From positions 496,001 to 560,000 of the forward strand of contig JAUFSD010000002.1 in the NCBI GenBank assembly GCA_033030425.1: a DNA stretch of 64,000 nt, given 5' to 3'. Source of the DNA: Verpa conica (lineage: Eukaryota > Ascomycota > Pezizomycetes > Pezizales > Morchellaceae). A model generated the notes under the pieces. It ran no database searches. It had not been told where the DNA came from and saw only the letters and a program-made list of their open reading frames with translations. A program made the position numbers and the translations under genes. Below, one piece after another: positions 1-11,141 of the stretch. Each line of letters begins with the position of its first letter. Positions within the stretch are counted from its first letter, which is position 1.

Positions 1-140
1 ACATAATCCCTGCCCCCCCACAAACAGACCCCTCCACAGCTCCCATTCCCTCCCCCACCTCATCAGTCCCTCCCCTCCCCTCCCCATCAAAAAGGACATC
101 GTGACCTCATCAACCCCCCTCCCTCTCAATTATTCTCACA

Positions 141-3100
141 ATGGCTGGTGATGACTCCCCGCCCACAACGTCCTTTGACGACATTGAGCTCCACAAGGAA
201 AACATTCAGCCTCTCGCTTCGGGACGTTCCGCTCGGGCTCTTGCTCAAGTCCTTTCTGCACGTGCCAGCCCTGTTGCTCTCCGTGGGGAGCATGCTGTGA
301 AACAAGCTGAGTTCGAGCAGGAGCTAAAGACAGCCTCAGAACTAGACGACCCATTAGAGGTTTGGGTCCGCTACGTCAACTGGACTGTTGAGACTTTCCC
401 ATCCGGAAACTCTCATGAATCTGGCCTCATACACTTACTTGAGCGAGTAACCCGGGAATTCCTCCATGAGGATCAGTACAAGAACGACCCACGTTACCTC
501 AAGCTCTGGATTCAGTATATCCAGAACTTTTCAGACGCCCCAAGGGAAACGTTTGCATACATTGCAAGGCACGACATCGGCCAAAAACTTGCCCTTTTCT
601 ACGAAGAGTTTGCTGCACTGCTAGAGAGTATTGGCAGGAAGAACCAGGCTGCCGAGATTTACCAGACGGGAATCGAGAATAACGCTAGGCCCGTGGATAG
701 GCTGATTAGGAAGAATGAAGAGTTCAGACAGAGGCTAGAGGCTAACCCACCAGCGGAAGATGAGCCTACTTCACCTGCACTTCGTGCCATGAGGCCAGCA
801 TTAGCAGCAAAGTCTTTCGGTGGTGGTGGACTGGGAGGTGGGCTAGAGTCCACAGAGCCCCAGCAGCAACCGGCACCGGCACCTACCAAGAAGCCTGCAA
901 GACAGAAGATGGCCATCTTCTCAGACGCTGATGCCGAGCCTTCTAGCAAAGCAGAAGCCAAGAAGAAGGGGACTGCTGGTTGGGAAGAAATTGGCACTAG
1001 GGAGCATAGGAAGAAGGAGAATATTGTGGAGTCACGCCCTTTTGCTGGGCAGACTATGAAGCAGGAAGGTGGAAAGAAACCGACATCCGAGGGTGGAAAA
1101 TTAATGGTCTTTAGAGATACTGTAAGTATTCCCTAGACAATGTTTGCTTTATTTTTCCTGTCTAATTATTATATCTCATGTTGATACAAGTAGAACTAAT
1201 ACCACCGCCCGGTTCTCGATTCATTTTTGTCAGTCCTTACCACAATTACAGCAAGAAAATTTTTTCCCCCCTACCTCTACTATATCCAACAAACGCCCTG
1301 AACGAGTGGCCATCAACCTTGAATTAGTATATCCAGAAGATGAGGGTGAAGAGGAGTATTCTTTCGAAGAGCTAAGAGCAATGAAGAGGGGGTTGTACGG
1401 AATCGACTGGAATGGGAGGCGGGAGGAGGAGGAATATGAACGGCGAGCCAAAATTCAAGCAAAGAGCCGTGTGGTTCAAGAGAAGAGAGCACCTGTAACG
1501 GTGAAAACGGTCATGTCACCTTCTCCAAATAAGGGAAAGATAAAACGGAAAGGGAATTCTCGAAACGCTGATCCCACAATGACCTTCCACACGAGGGCAG
1601 CGACAGACGAAATATATGACATTTTCAACCAACCATTGCAGTTATCTGCTGGGCCAGATAATGAGGACAGTGAGAACGAGAGTGACGAGTTTGATGGCGA
1701 AGATTATACCATGGCTACCAATATTGGTCCCGAAACAGGTGAAGAAGATGGTGAGGGGGAAGACGACGATGGAAAAAGTGTGAAAAGTGACTGGTCCGAT
1801 TTCACCCTGAGGCAAAATGTACCAGCTGAGGATGAGGTGGAGGGAGAAGAAGAAGTAGTGAGGGAAGAGGAACTTGTGCAAACCCAGGGAAGGATGGAGA
1901 AGCTTGCTATCCATAAGGACGAAAAGTTTGCAATCTTTGGGGACGGAGAAAATAAACTCAGCATTTTAAAAGATGAACCCAAGCAAGAAACGCCACAATC
2001 TCGCCTTCCTCTCCAGAAAATAAGGATACCATCACCACCCGAAAATTTCGACCCTCCCAGACTCCCATACCATGCTGCCAGCCAATCTCAATCTCAGAGT
2101 AGGCTCCCGTACATGACCCCAATAGTAGAGAAAACCGAGTCTCTACCTCCAACAACTATTGCGAAGAGGAAGGCCGAACATCATAAGACCCCAAGTAAGA
2201 GCCGGATGCCGGATATCATGGATGATAGTTTCCCAAGCCCATTCGGCGAGATAGTTAACAATTCCGGGTTTGGGGCAAGCAAACCGTCACAGGCTAATCC
2301 CCCACTTGTACCTAAGGAGAGGGAGAGGAAACCGTTCGGCGCTAAACCAGTAACAGCACTGAAGCCGGTGGCGCCAAAGGAAGTCCCAATCATCCAAGAC
2401 TTACAGTGCAATCCAATGGATGAGGCACTACGGGCCCAGATATATGATAAGCTACAGCCGCCATTAAAAACCTACGAAGGGCTATACCACCATCCTACAG
2501 CTAAGTTTGCAAAAGCAGCTGATATCAGGAAATTCTCAAAGGCCATAGGCAAGAAAGATGGCGATAAGACCAATTCTAACTTTGGGCAACCTCCAGTCAT
2601 CGATTTTGTAACTGGAGATGGAGGAAGCTCCTACACAATCAAACGGGAGCTCGGTAAGGGAGCATTTGCGCCAGTTTACCTCGCCGAAAACAACATGGTG
2701 GCCGATGCAGAGGACGAGGCTGAAGACCTCGACGAAGACGACGATGAAGGCCGCCTCGAACTCGCTAAAAGGACAGCCGGCCGAAAGCGCCTCGAAGCAG
2801 TGAAAATGGAACATCCCCCCTCACCATGGGAATTCTACATAATGCGCCAAGCAAAGCGTCGTCTTGGTGTGGCCCGTGCCTCCGAATCAATCCTCAACGT
2901 CCATGAAATGCACCTCTTTTCCGATGAGGGCTATCTAATCCTTGAATACCGCGACCAAGGCACTATTCTTGACCTTATAAATATTGCTAAAGCAGACTCT
3001 GCAGCAGGCGCAGGGGTTATGGATGAAACCCTTGTTATGTTTCTCTCGGTTGAACTCCTCCGCACTGTCGAGGCACTCCACACCCGTGGTATCCTACACG

Positions 3101-3678
3101 GCGATCTAAAGGCTGATAATTGTCTAATCCGCTTTGACCCCATCCCTGATGCCTCCTGGTCTACACGCTACCGCCGTGATGGTGCGGACGGCTGGGACAA
3201 AAAGGGCGTGTTACTAATTGACTTTGGACGTGGAATCGACATGAAGCTCTTTTCGCCAAATGTCCAGTTCATTGCAGACTGGAAGACCGATCAACAAGAT
3301 TGTGCTGAGATGCGGGAGATGCGGCCATGGACTTACCAAGTCGACTACTACGGTCTCGCCGCGATTATACATTCGATGTTGTTCGGGAAGTATATCGAGT
3401 CTACTGCTGAGAAAGGTGGCTTGGGGGCAAAAAAGTACAGGATTACGAGCACGTTAAAGCGGTACTGGCAGCAGGAAATCTGGAGTGAGGTTTTTGATGT
3501 ACTATTAAACCCCTTGTTACACATAGGTGGGGAAGAGCGGGGCGGAATGCCAGTGACGAGGGCAGTTAGAAGATGTAGGGAGGGTATGGAGGGGTGGTTG
3601 GAGGCAAATTGTGAGAAGGGGGCTGGATTGAGGAACACCATTAAAAGAATGGAAGGGATGCTGGGGAAGAGGAAGTAA
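141..3678 (+). CDS. BUB1: Spindle-checkpoint kinase BUB1/MAD3 (undivided MADBUB type)
   Basis: Spindle assembly checkpoint kinase acting at kinetochores. Two exons (141-1121, 1234-3678) around a 112-nt phase-0 intron (GTAAGT...TTTGTCAG) give 1141 residues. Seen: N-terminal KEN box (residues 19-21), a Mad3/BUB1 TPR-like region (about 50-175), a second KEN near 292, a GLEBS-like BUB3-binding motif (EEEYSFEELRA, near 365), a BUB1 conserved-motif-1-like stretch (HTRAATDEIYDIFN, near 443) and a C-terminal kinase domain from about 793. The kinase has a glycine loop (GKGAFAPVY), an acidic insert before AVKME, the catalytic loop HGDLKADN (near 949) and DFGRG (near 990). Catalytic residues are intact, so it looks like an active kinase. 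Family knowledge: having both KEN boxes and a kinase in one protein matches the ancestral, unduplicated form. The ATG at 141 follows a pyrimidine-rich leader. The gene is convergent with the MED15-like gene. Confidence 0.93.
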
Positions 3679-5492
3679 ACGAAAAATTGGTGAAGAGTAG
3701 CTTCTGTTATTGTATTTGATTAATTTGGGGAGTTTGTTCTTGGGTTCTTGTAGATACCGGGGTTTCCTATCGTTATGAGTTAATGCTGAAATGAATACAT
3801 TCGGTCTAGAAGCTCCTACGTTAAGAGACTACTATTATATGCGTTCTCCGAGGCAGTTTTCCTCCTTAGTCCTTATTTACCACTAGTATCACACCCAAGT
3901 TCCGGAAACCTCACACCTACATCCACATAGTATTCAAACTATTAGCTTGCACATCACCACCATCCATAAGAAATAACCTAAATAGTTCAACTAAGTAGGT
4001 ACGTTAATGCTTCTAGGGACCGACTAGTAAGATTTCAATATATACACACAGAAGTCCATTTCCCTTCTTTCTCGCTACTATTACAGGGGGACAAAAATAT
4101 CCTACTATACGTAAGCAATACATGTAGACAATAGTCGTAAAACAAAGCTAGAGAAGAAGAGAGATAGACTATACAACAGCTCATTATTGTTCCTAGTTAC
4201 CAATGGCCCTCAGCCTATATTTTTAAGATAAATTTATGTAAAGAATCAAAGTCAAATGGTTAGTATACTGGATTTATTATGCCACGAGCTCTCCTAGCTA
4301 GAGGGTGTATATAATGTTTTTATCGTTGGAGCCGCGTAAGGCGCGACCCTTATTTCTCCTTGTGTACCCCACAAAAAAGATATTTTATAGTTAATAGTCT
4401 ATTCTTTCCTCATGCCCCTTAAATATATATTTATCCCCGTAAACAAACTCTAGACCAATCAGCCAACTCGCCTGTGTGGGATCGTGGGTTATTTATGATT
4501 ATAAGTTGTCACTCGATATAACGCTCAGTAATCTAAAGGTATCTAGCAGCCCATAGCAGGCAGCAACAGAGGTAATACTACATGTAGTTTTGTGATGAGT
4601 CCTGAAAGCTACAGGTCAGATCAAAGTCAAACAATTCTTTATACGCATTGCAGATCAAACACCAAAGAATAAACCCGATTTGCTACAACGATCATATCAT
4701 AAGCCTGCACTGCTCACTGGGGAATGCAGATTCTGAATAAAATAGTGCTCACTGACCAGAAAAATACTGTCCTACATAAATTAGACGGGCTGACTTTCTA
4801 GCCAAGATCTGTGCTCGGTCTTTTACTGGAAGGAATTCACCGATAAAGATCTCTCTCAGCAGCATGATCCCGGCGGGGATCCGATAGCTTAGGCCGATCT
4901 TGACGGGAAGATCGTTATCCTTATCTAAATGTCATATTTGGATAACCTGAGACCCTGGACCGCAAATCGACTTTACCGAATTAAGGGTAAGTATTAATCC
5001 GGGAAGGCAGTCAAGTCTGCAAACAACTCCTGTCGCATTTTAGGGCTATTAAAAGTAATTGTGGCCCAAGTATGATAACCATAAGATTTAGAAAATATAG
5101 AAAATAAGAAAAGCCCTAAAATATGCTCGGACTATCCAAAGGAAAAGAGCACTATTTTTTTTTATATAACACTGCCTTTCAGGTATTTTATGATTACGAG
5201 ACCCCATGATGAGAAAACACGAAATGCTGCTAAATGAAAAAAAAAGGGGAGAAACCTTAAACAAAAAGAAAACATACCCATGGTCGCCCTTTTTTCTGTA
5301 TTTTTGCGACTCTTTTTCCCGTTAATGCTGTAGAGTTGTTTCAACAAATTGTTAGAGAGGACAAAAGAAATCCATCACATATGTACAGACACCTCCTTGG
5401 TTCGATCCCTGTGACAAATTATTTTTTCCACATATCAGATAGTTCTTAGGGGTATATCAATCGCAAGTACAGGCTCCCACTCCAGCCGCCGA
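3679..5492. other. Intergenic spacer, BUB1 to MED15-like
   Basis: AT-rich 1.8 kb between two convergent genes. I see no conserved reading frame. It holds two copies of the octamer TACATGTA (4119, 4579). The tRNA-box-like words near 4254 and 5400 do not assemble into a tRNA. Confidence 0.6.
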
Positions 5493-5556
5493 TTACTGGT
5501 TGTTAGGATACCCGTTGTGGCCGTTCTGTCCTTGCTGGGCCTGCATCTGCATCTGT

Positions 5557-5588
<32 letters not shown>

Positions 5589-5883
5589 CTGGTACATCAC
5601 TCTCTGTCTATACAGTAGCATCGCCTGCTGCCTTAGAAATGCTTGTGCAGGCTGTAAACCCCATGCCGCGGCCAGCTCCCGCAAATCCTGGGGAGGGTCC
5701 TGATTGAGATTTCCTAGCATTGCTGGACCAACTTCTTGCGCTACATTGTTCATTAACTCGAGGATGATTTGGTTTCTTTCTTGCTGCTGTTGCTGGGAGA
5801 GCTGGAAGATTGGTTGTTGATATTGTGTCTGGAGTGGTTGTTGCTGGCGCTGCTGCTGCTGTTGCTGTTGCTGTTGCTGTTGT

Positions 5884-5924
<41 letters not shown>

Positions 5925-6497
5925 GAGCTGCTGCTGTCGATGCTGGTTGTATTGTTGCTGGAGTTGCATCTGCTGCTGGTGTCGCTGCTGCTGCTGGAAT
6001 TGTTCTTGCTGCTGCTGCTGCTGCGATAGCTGAGTGAATTGATGTAGTGGGGGAGGGGTCGACTGCATATTGCCCGAATACTGCGGCTGCAAAGAAAATC
6101 CCTGCTGCATTCCCTGTTGTTGCTCGGGGGTTACCTGGCTATTTCTCCATTCTTGACCCGCCGCCGCTTGCTGCTGCCGCTCTCTTGATTCCCGGATCTG
6201 TAGAAGCTTCGACCGACATACCCCGCGATAGTCATTGGCGGCAAGTGATTTATCGTAGGCGTTGCGTTCGAAGGTTGTACTTATCATTATTGCGTTGTTC
6301 TGGTCGACATCACTCCGCACCTCCTTCAGCGCGACAGCAATCTGGATTATTGCACCGGCCCGTTCGGTAGGGTTGATTTCATGCTGCCAGCCCTGAGGGT
6401 TCCAGTTTTGCTTTAGTTCATGGAGAATAAGCTGGAAGGATCGTTGGTGATCCTCGACTGTGGCTGGGTTGTTGTACACACCGTTTGGATCACTCAT
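5493..6497 (-). CDS. MED15-like protein: KIX domain plus poly-glutamine
   Basis: Single-exon 334-residue protein. Residues about 15-115 resemble the fungal Mediator subunit 15 (Gal11) KIX domain: a tryptophan-containing first helix (GWQHEINPTERAGAI) and a last helix ending in FERNAYDKSLAANDYRG then KLLQIRESRERQ. In the family this domain contacts activation domains and recruits Mediator in the nucleus. The rest is glutamine-rich, with long Q runs (about 160-240 and 300-315) separated by a short leucine-rich block (GPAMLGNLNQ ... WGLQPAQAFL). Full-length fungal MED15 proteins are usually much longer. Here the frame ends shortly after the second Q run, and I see no downstream exon in the 1.8 kb spacer. 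It could be a short MED15, a KIX-only paralogue, or an incompletely resolved model. The ATG at 6497 gives the complete KIX region. Confidence 0.72.
5842..5995 (-). repeat. CAG/CAA trinucleotide repeat coding for poly-Q
   Basis: Nearly uninterrupted CTG/TTG triplets on the plus strand, read as CAG/CAA on the coding strand. A second shorter tract is at about 5545-5590. CAG/CAA interruptions are frequent. Long antisense poly-leucine and poly-cysteine frames here are artefacts of the repeat. Confidence 0.9.
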
Positions 6498-7951
6498 CTT
6501 GTGTGGATGTTTGTGTCGGTTGAGGGGAGGTTGTTACGTTAGGCTATGGGAGTTGGCTCTGCTATCCAAGGTCTGTATACAGTGAGGACGGCGAAAAACG
6601 ACACAGTAAACCCGACCGATTTATACGACGCAGGCCGGAAAACTCTGCTAGGGGAAACGTGAAAGGATTTTCTGTGTGGTTGGCTGTAGAAATGAGCGAC
6701 TTTTTTCTTCTTGGTGCATTCGAGGACTGGATGGGGAGGTTATGTAGGTAGACTCGGTGACTGGTGTGGTGTAACCAATGGGGTTAATGGCGGCTCACAC
6801 AAATTCGGGGCTGCATGAATGGCTACACGCGTGAGGAATCCCAAGAGCTCTAGCTAGAGTCGCCTTCTATACGGAAGTTATACCTATGTCTCTCGGAGGT
6901 CTTTCACGGTGCAGCCCGAGAAAGTAGACCCGTGTAATACCGAGATGAGGTCTTTGCAAGCGAATATCCCAACCCAAATTCCTACTCTGCGTGTAGTGTT
7001 CTGGGGCTTGTAGCATCATCAGTCTGATGCACAGTCGTACATAACCCCCCAGTATCTAAGTGATGTATCCTACGTTGCCCCGCTGATTTTTTGCCCTGAT
7101 TTTTTATAGTGTGGTTTGTAGATTTTGAGCCTCCCCTGCGCCAAGGTAATGGGTCCACTATCATGAAGTATCACTCGATACGGCGTGGCTGAAGAAATCT
7201 TGACTTTCGAACAGTTATGTAAGAAATAAAGAGACCCAGTCTATAGGTTTATATGTGGTTGGTATCACCTACGACTCAAAGCATCTTTCCCAATAGATCA
7301 TTCTTTTCATTCTCCTACATGACTAAATTTCAGTATCCCTCTAAAGTGATTTGGGCTAACCTTCTCTTCATATCCCCCATACTAACAGGGTTCAAATATA
7401 CATGCATACATGTATATATACTACATGTACTTATGCTTATCTTCTAGTATGTAGGTGCTCATATCAACTACATGTACCCTTCCCTACCGTAGTCTCACTC
7501 CCCTCTCTATATTATTTGTTCTTAGTGAACGCCTAAGGAGGTATAAGAAAAATGGGGTACTACACGTTCTTGAGCTCTCGACTGTCGGGGTGGACGTCTA
7601 GAAAAGCCCTGAGATGAAGTATTGGGGGGCACATGCACTCCTAATTCGGTATAGTGCAGATTTCTTGGCAGGCTTCGAGTGACACATCATGATTCTCACC
7701 CCTAATAATGAGGATCCAGTAAAAGTTTTACGGACAAAACATTTATTCTCACTCATATAAATTTCTGCTGCCTAGAATACTTAAGAAAAATCACGCATTC
7801 CTTCATTCATAGCTAACCGATACGAAAATATTTAAGACTCTAGAAACAGTACCCCCAACATTTCTGTTAGCTACGTTAATGAGTCACCTCTCCTAACCCA
7901 TCTTCATTCTCCTCCTCCTTCTCTAGATTAATAACCTGCTTTCCATGCCAA
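6498..7951. other. Intergenic spacer upstream of the MED15-like gene
   Basis: Contains the MED15-like promoter side and the 3' flank of the dehydrogenase gene. Three copies of TACATGTA lie within 70 bp (7407, 7422, 7469), next to TATATA-rich sequence. No credible gene seen. Confidence 0.55.
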
Positions 7952-9338
7952 TTATTCATTAAATCGCTTGTAGAAGCTCTTAGCCCTGACTGTAGCCATC
8001 GGCTCAGCCCTCTCTATACCTCTCAAATCATCAGCAATCTGCCCACACAAACAAAAAGAGCACCGCGGATTGATTTTGTAGGAGTACTCACAAAGCCTAC
8101 CAACCCCCCTGCTGCCTTCGGCATGATAATATGCCCACCATCACCACTAAGAACTCCATCCACGATACTCTCCGCCAGTGTCTCAGGTTCCAGAGGGAAC
8201 ATAAAAAACTTCTTACTCCCCTTGAACCCGGCGAACAATGGTGTCTTTACAAAGCTCTGCGTCACTAGCGTAGTTCTCACTTTCGGTGCGTTATACCTAT
8301 ACTTCAACTCCAACCGTAGTCCCTCGTGGAGAGATACTGTTGCAGCCTTACTTGCACAGTAGTCAACCATCTGGGGGGCCTCCAAGTAGCCAGCCACAGA
8401 AGCGACTGTTACAATGTGACCGTGGTTGGCAGCTACCATGGAGGGGAGGAACTCTTTGAGTAGCCAGAAGTGTGAGAGGGTATTGACGTCGAAGGTTAGG
8501 CGGATATCAGCCTCAGTAGAGTCGAGGATGGTGCGGCCACGGCAGACACCAGCATTATTGATTAGGACCGTTGGATCGCCGAGGTCGGTGCGGAGTTTGC
8601 TCACTGTTGCCGAGATGGCGGCGGGGGAGCGAAGGTCGACTTGGTAGTAATGGACATTTGAAGCTGTGTCATTCTTAGAAATGTATTCCTGGCTTTGAAG
8701 GCAGGAATTGTACTCACGAGCTGAATAGGTCATTGGCTGAACATCCAACACAACTACTTTAACCCCTTTCTCCGCAAAATCCTTCACTATAGCTGCGCCA
8801 ATCCCACTCGCACCTCCGGTTACAACCACAATTTCTGTCTTAAGGTTAAATCGATCCCGTTTCCAATTATTCGTAGCTCCCCAATTTAGAAAATTATTGA
8901 CTCGGTATAGAATTGACCACACGAGAAAAAACTTTAGTTTCTTCAACCATTGCTCCCGCCCAGTGAGTAATATCTGCCCCTGCGCTGTCTGAAGGAAGAG
9001 AAATAGCGGGACTGTTATGGCGGGGTTTAGGAGGGTGTTTTGAAATATTTTTAAGACAGGGTCAAATGTGAGCCCTAGAAAATCATGTTGGTATTAGATA
9101 CTATGTCCATGGTCAATGATAATGGAAGAGACAGGCACATACCTTCACGAGGCAAAATCGTTTTCCTCCTGACCATCTGTTTTGTGCTTTTTTTCAGATC
9201 TTGGGTTTCTTCCTGAAAGAAATCATCAGGATGGATAGGTGGCTGGTTATAAAAGTCCCCCAAACTCCTATACTCAGTCCTAGATATAACGACACTTAAC
9301 CCTCCAAATCGGACGAGCTTCCTATATTGATTAGCCAT
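7952..9338 (-). CDS. Short-chain dehydrogenase/reductase (RDH10/17beta-HSD11-like)
   Basis: NAD(P)-dependent SDR oxidoreductase; the substrate is not deducible, and relatives act on retinoids, steroids or lipid alcohols at membranes. Motifs: TGGASGIG cofactor loop, DVQP acidic strand end, NNAG, catalytic Ser in VASVAG and YCASK (Tyr/Lys). A hydrophobic N-terminal stretch (NPAITVPLFLFLQTA) suggests membrane association. Deduced exons: 9143-9338, 8718-9074, 8092-8663, 7952-8038; introns 9075-9142 (68 nt), 8664-8717 (54 nt), 8039-8091 (53 nt). Splicing restores family-like text (PREGLTFDPVLK; TYSAPSNVHYYQVDL). The second intron is frame-neutral, so a naive reading carries 18 spurious codons. The last intron is less certain; without it the protein would end at 8023. 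Spliced length is 403 residues from the first ATG, or 349 from the ATG at 9176, which is nearer the family norm. Neighbours give no pathway clue. Confidence 0.85.
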
Positions 9339-11141
9339 GCAGGTATGCGTTCTAGCTGTGTAACTATTTAAATCTTTTAAATAAAATATACTCTAGCGAA
9401 CTTGGTTTTATTGCGTTTAACTCGTAGCGAGGTCATGGCCCACGTAAACGTAGTTTATTTGATCTATCACCTAGAGACCCTAGTAGCCAAAAAGTGCGGG
9501 GAGACGGGTGTTGGTGCAAGCGAGCTTGTAACCGTTCTCTAAGCGAGGCCTGCCTTCATCCCCGGCCTTTGATCGTCGTGCAGTTTGCGGGGTTTTTTGC
9601 CTAAAAATCGGAACGGAGGGTAGAGTGCTGCATCATGATCTCGCCTCCACGCATTTCACAGGCCATCACCCCGCTATCCACTGACATGTGAAGGGGCTGC
9701 CGAGGCTGCGTTATACAATGGGAAATTGGTGCTCACTGCTATTGGTGTGGGTGAGTCAAATATTGGGTGTTGCAAGAGGGAATAGTAGATATAGAGATAT
9801 TTGACGCAAACGGTATCTGCTATTCCTCGGAGATGTAGGCGTAGGTTGTAATAGTATTATGGGTACAAGTAACAATAGCAGCGGGAGGACAATCGGGTAT
9901 AAAATGAGCATCTACTCCCTCTTGCGAATAAATCCCATCACTCTTGTTTAGGGTTAGGGTTCTTTTGAACAACCTTGGGTATATATTCACCCCCTCTTGC
10001 CTACTTATTCCTCGATCAACACCCTTCCCTACCATGATTGTTTCACACAACCGTGTCCTACGATAATCTCTCCTCCATCCGCTAGCGCATGTGTAGCCTT
10101 CTCTCTAGCCTAGACGCCTTTGGTTCCGGGCGCAGATTCTTACTCAAACGAACTGATGGGTTGACTAGACTTCCGTGTAGGGAAACGAGCGAGTGGGTCA
10201 ATATTTATCAGTGCCATCTCAAGCGGTTCAAGTACATACGCCGACCTTTCCCTCACAATGAGAACCGCCACGACGTTTTCCTCGAAGACCTCCCTCTACA
10301 GTAAACAAAGTCGAGTAAGTACGATATTTACTTATCCCAGAAGGGGGGAATGAATATTTCGGCCTAGCCAGCTGCCAGAATAACGGGGAAATAGCGGCAA
10401 GCAAGTAGGGAAAAAGAGCCCACTGTCCCAACTCGTATTCATCACCTCCCCTTCCCTTTTCCAGCTTCTCAATGGTCCTCTCCCGATTAAGAACTTCTTT
10501 ATTATATGGGGCTTTCTCTTTTATAACCCAGATGATGATGAGAGGGTCTTGGGTAGCCAGGCCGATGGAGGGGGCATTCTAACAGGGTCTTTTGTACAGG
10601 GATAAAGGGCAGGGATTATTTAAGTGGTGAGACTGGGATTCTGGAGGAAGATCCTGAAAAGTAGGGTAACTGACTGCAGGCAATCCACACAGGATGGATA
10701 AATAAACAGGTTCTATGACAGTCCTTGATGACAAAATCTGGCAGGTAGGGAATAATGCAGACTAGAGAGGGAGATGGTTGGCTCATTGCTTTGGCTCATA
10801 TCTCTTCCACCCTTCAGTGTGAGTCAAAGGTGGCACAAACTATTAAAGTAAAGAACAAAATCTCTTAAATTAGGAAACAATTCCCTTTCTAGGGAATTTT
10901 AAAGATAGTTCACTAAGAAATCAGGAAATAAACTCCAATTGAAAATAGTAAATTACTTTTACATAATACTTTCTGGACCTTTGTGTTAAATTCAGCCCCC
11001 ACTAACACATTCATTTCTCAGGCAACCCTACCCCCTTTCCCTCACTATATATTTGCTTCCCCAGAACTCCTTGCTCCCCTAATCCAGATATTCAAACCCA
11101 GGCTTCAATTCCATCACCCCCTTCCCCTTCCTGTATCCACT
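9339..11141. other. Intergenic spacer between divergent genes
   Basis: 1.8 kb upstream of both the dehydrogenase and the DUF6697-like gene. It has several short open frames but none with recognisable composition. A short TTAGGGTTAGGGTT run at about 9948-9961 is too short to call an interstitial telomere. Pyrimidine-rich sequence precedes the ATG at 11142. Confidence 0.5.

Noticed and set aside
4250..4300. AATGGTTAGTATACTGG, similar to the D-arm region of a tRNA or tRNA-derived SINE
   Set aside because: No B box or acceptor stem follows at the expected spacing.
5390..5420. GGTTCGATCCC, a match to a tRNA B box
   Set aside because: The flanks do not pair into a T stem, no A box lies at the right distance, and no cloverleaf can be drawn.
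5769..6037. Poly-leucine, poly-alanine/valine and poly-cysteine frames opposite the MED15-like gene
   Set aside because: Direct by-product of the CAG/CAA repeat read on the other strand.
9948..9962. TTTAGGGTTAGGGTT, telomere-like repeat
   Set aside because: Only about two units; too short to claim an interstitial telomere or chromosome end.
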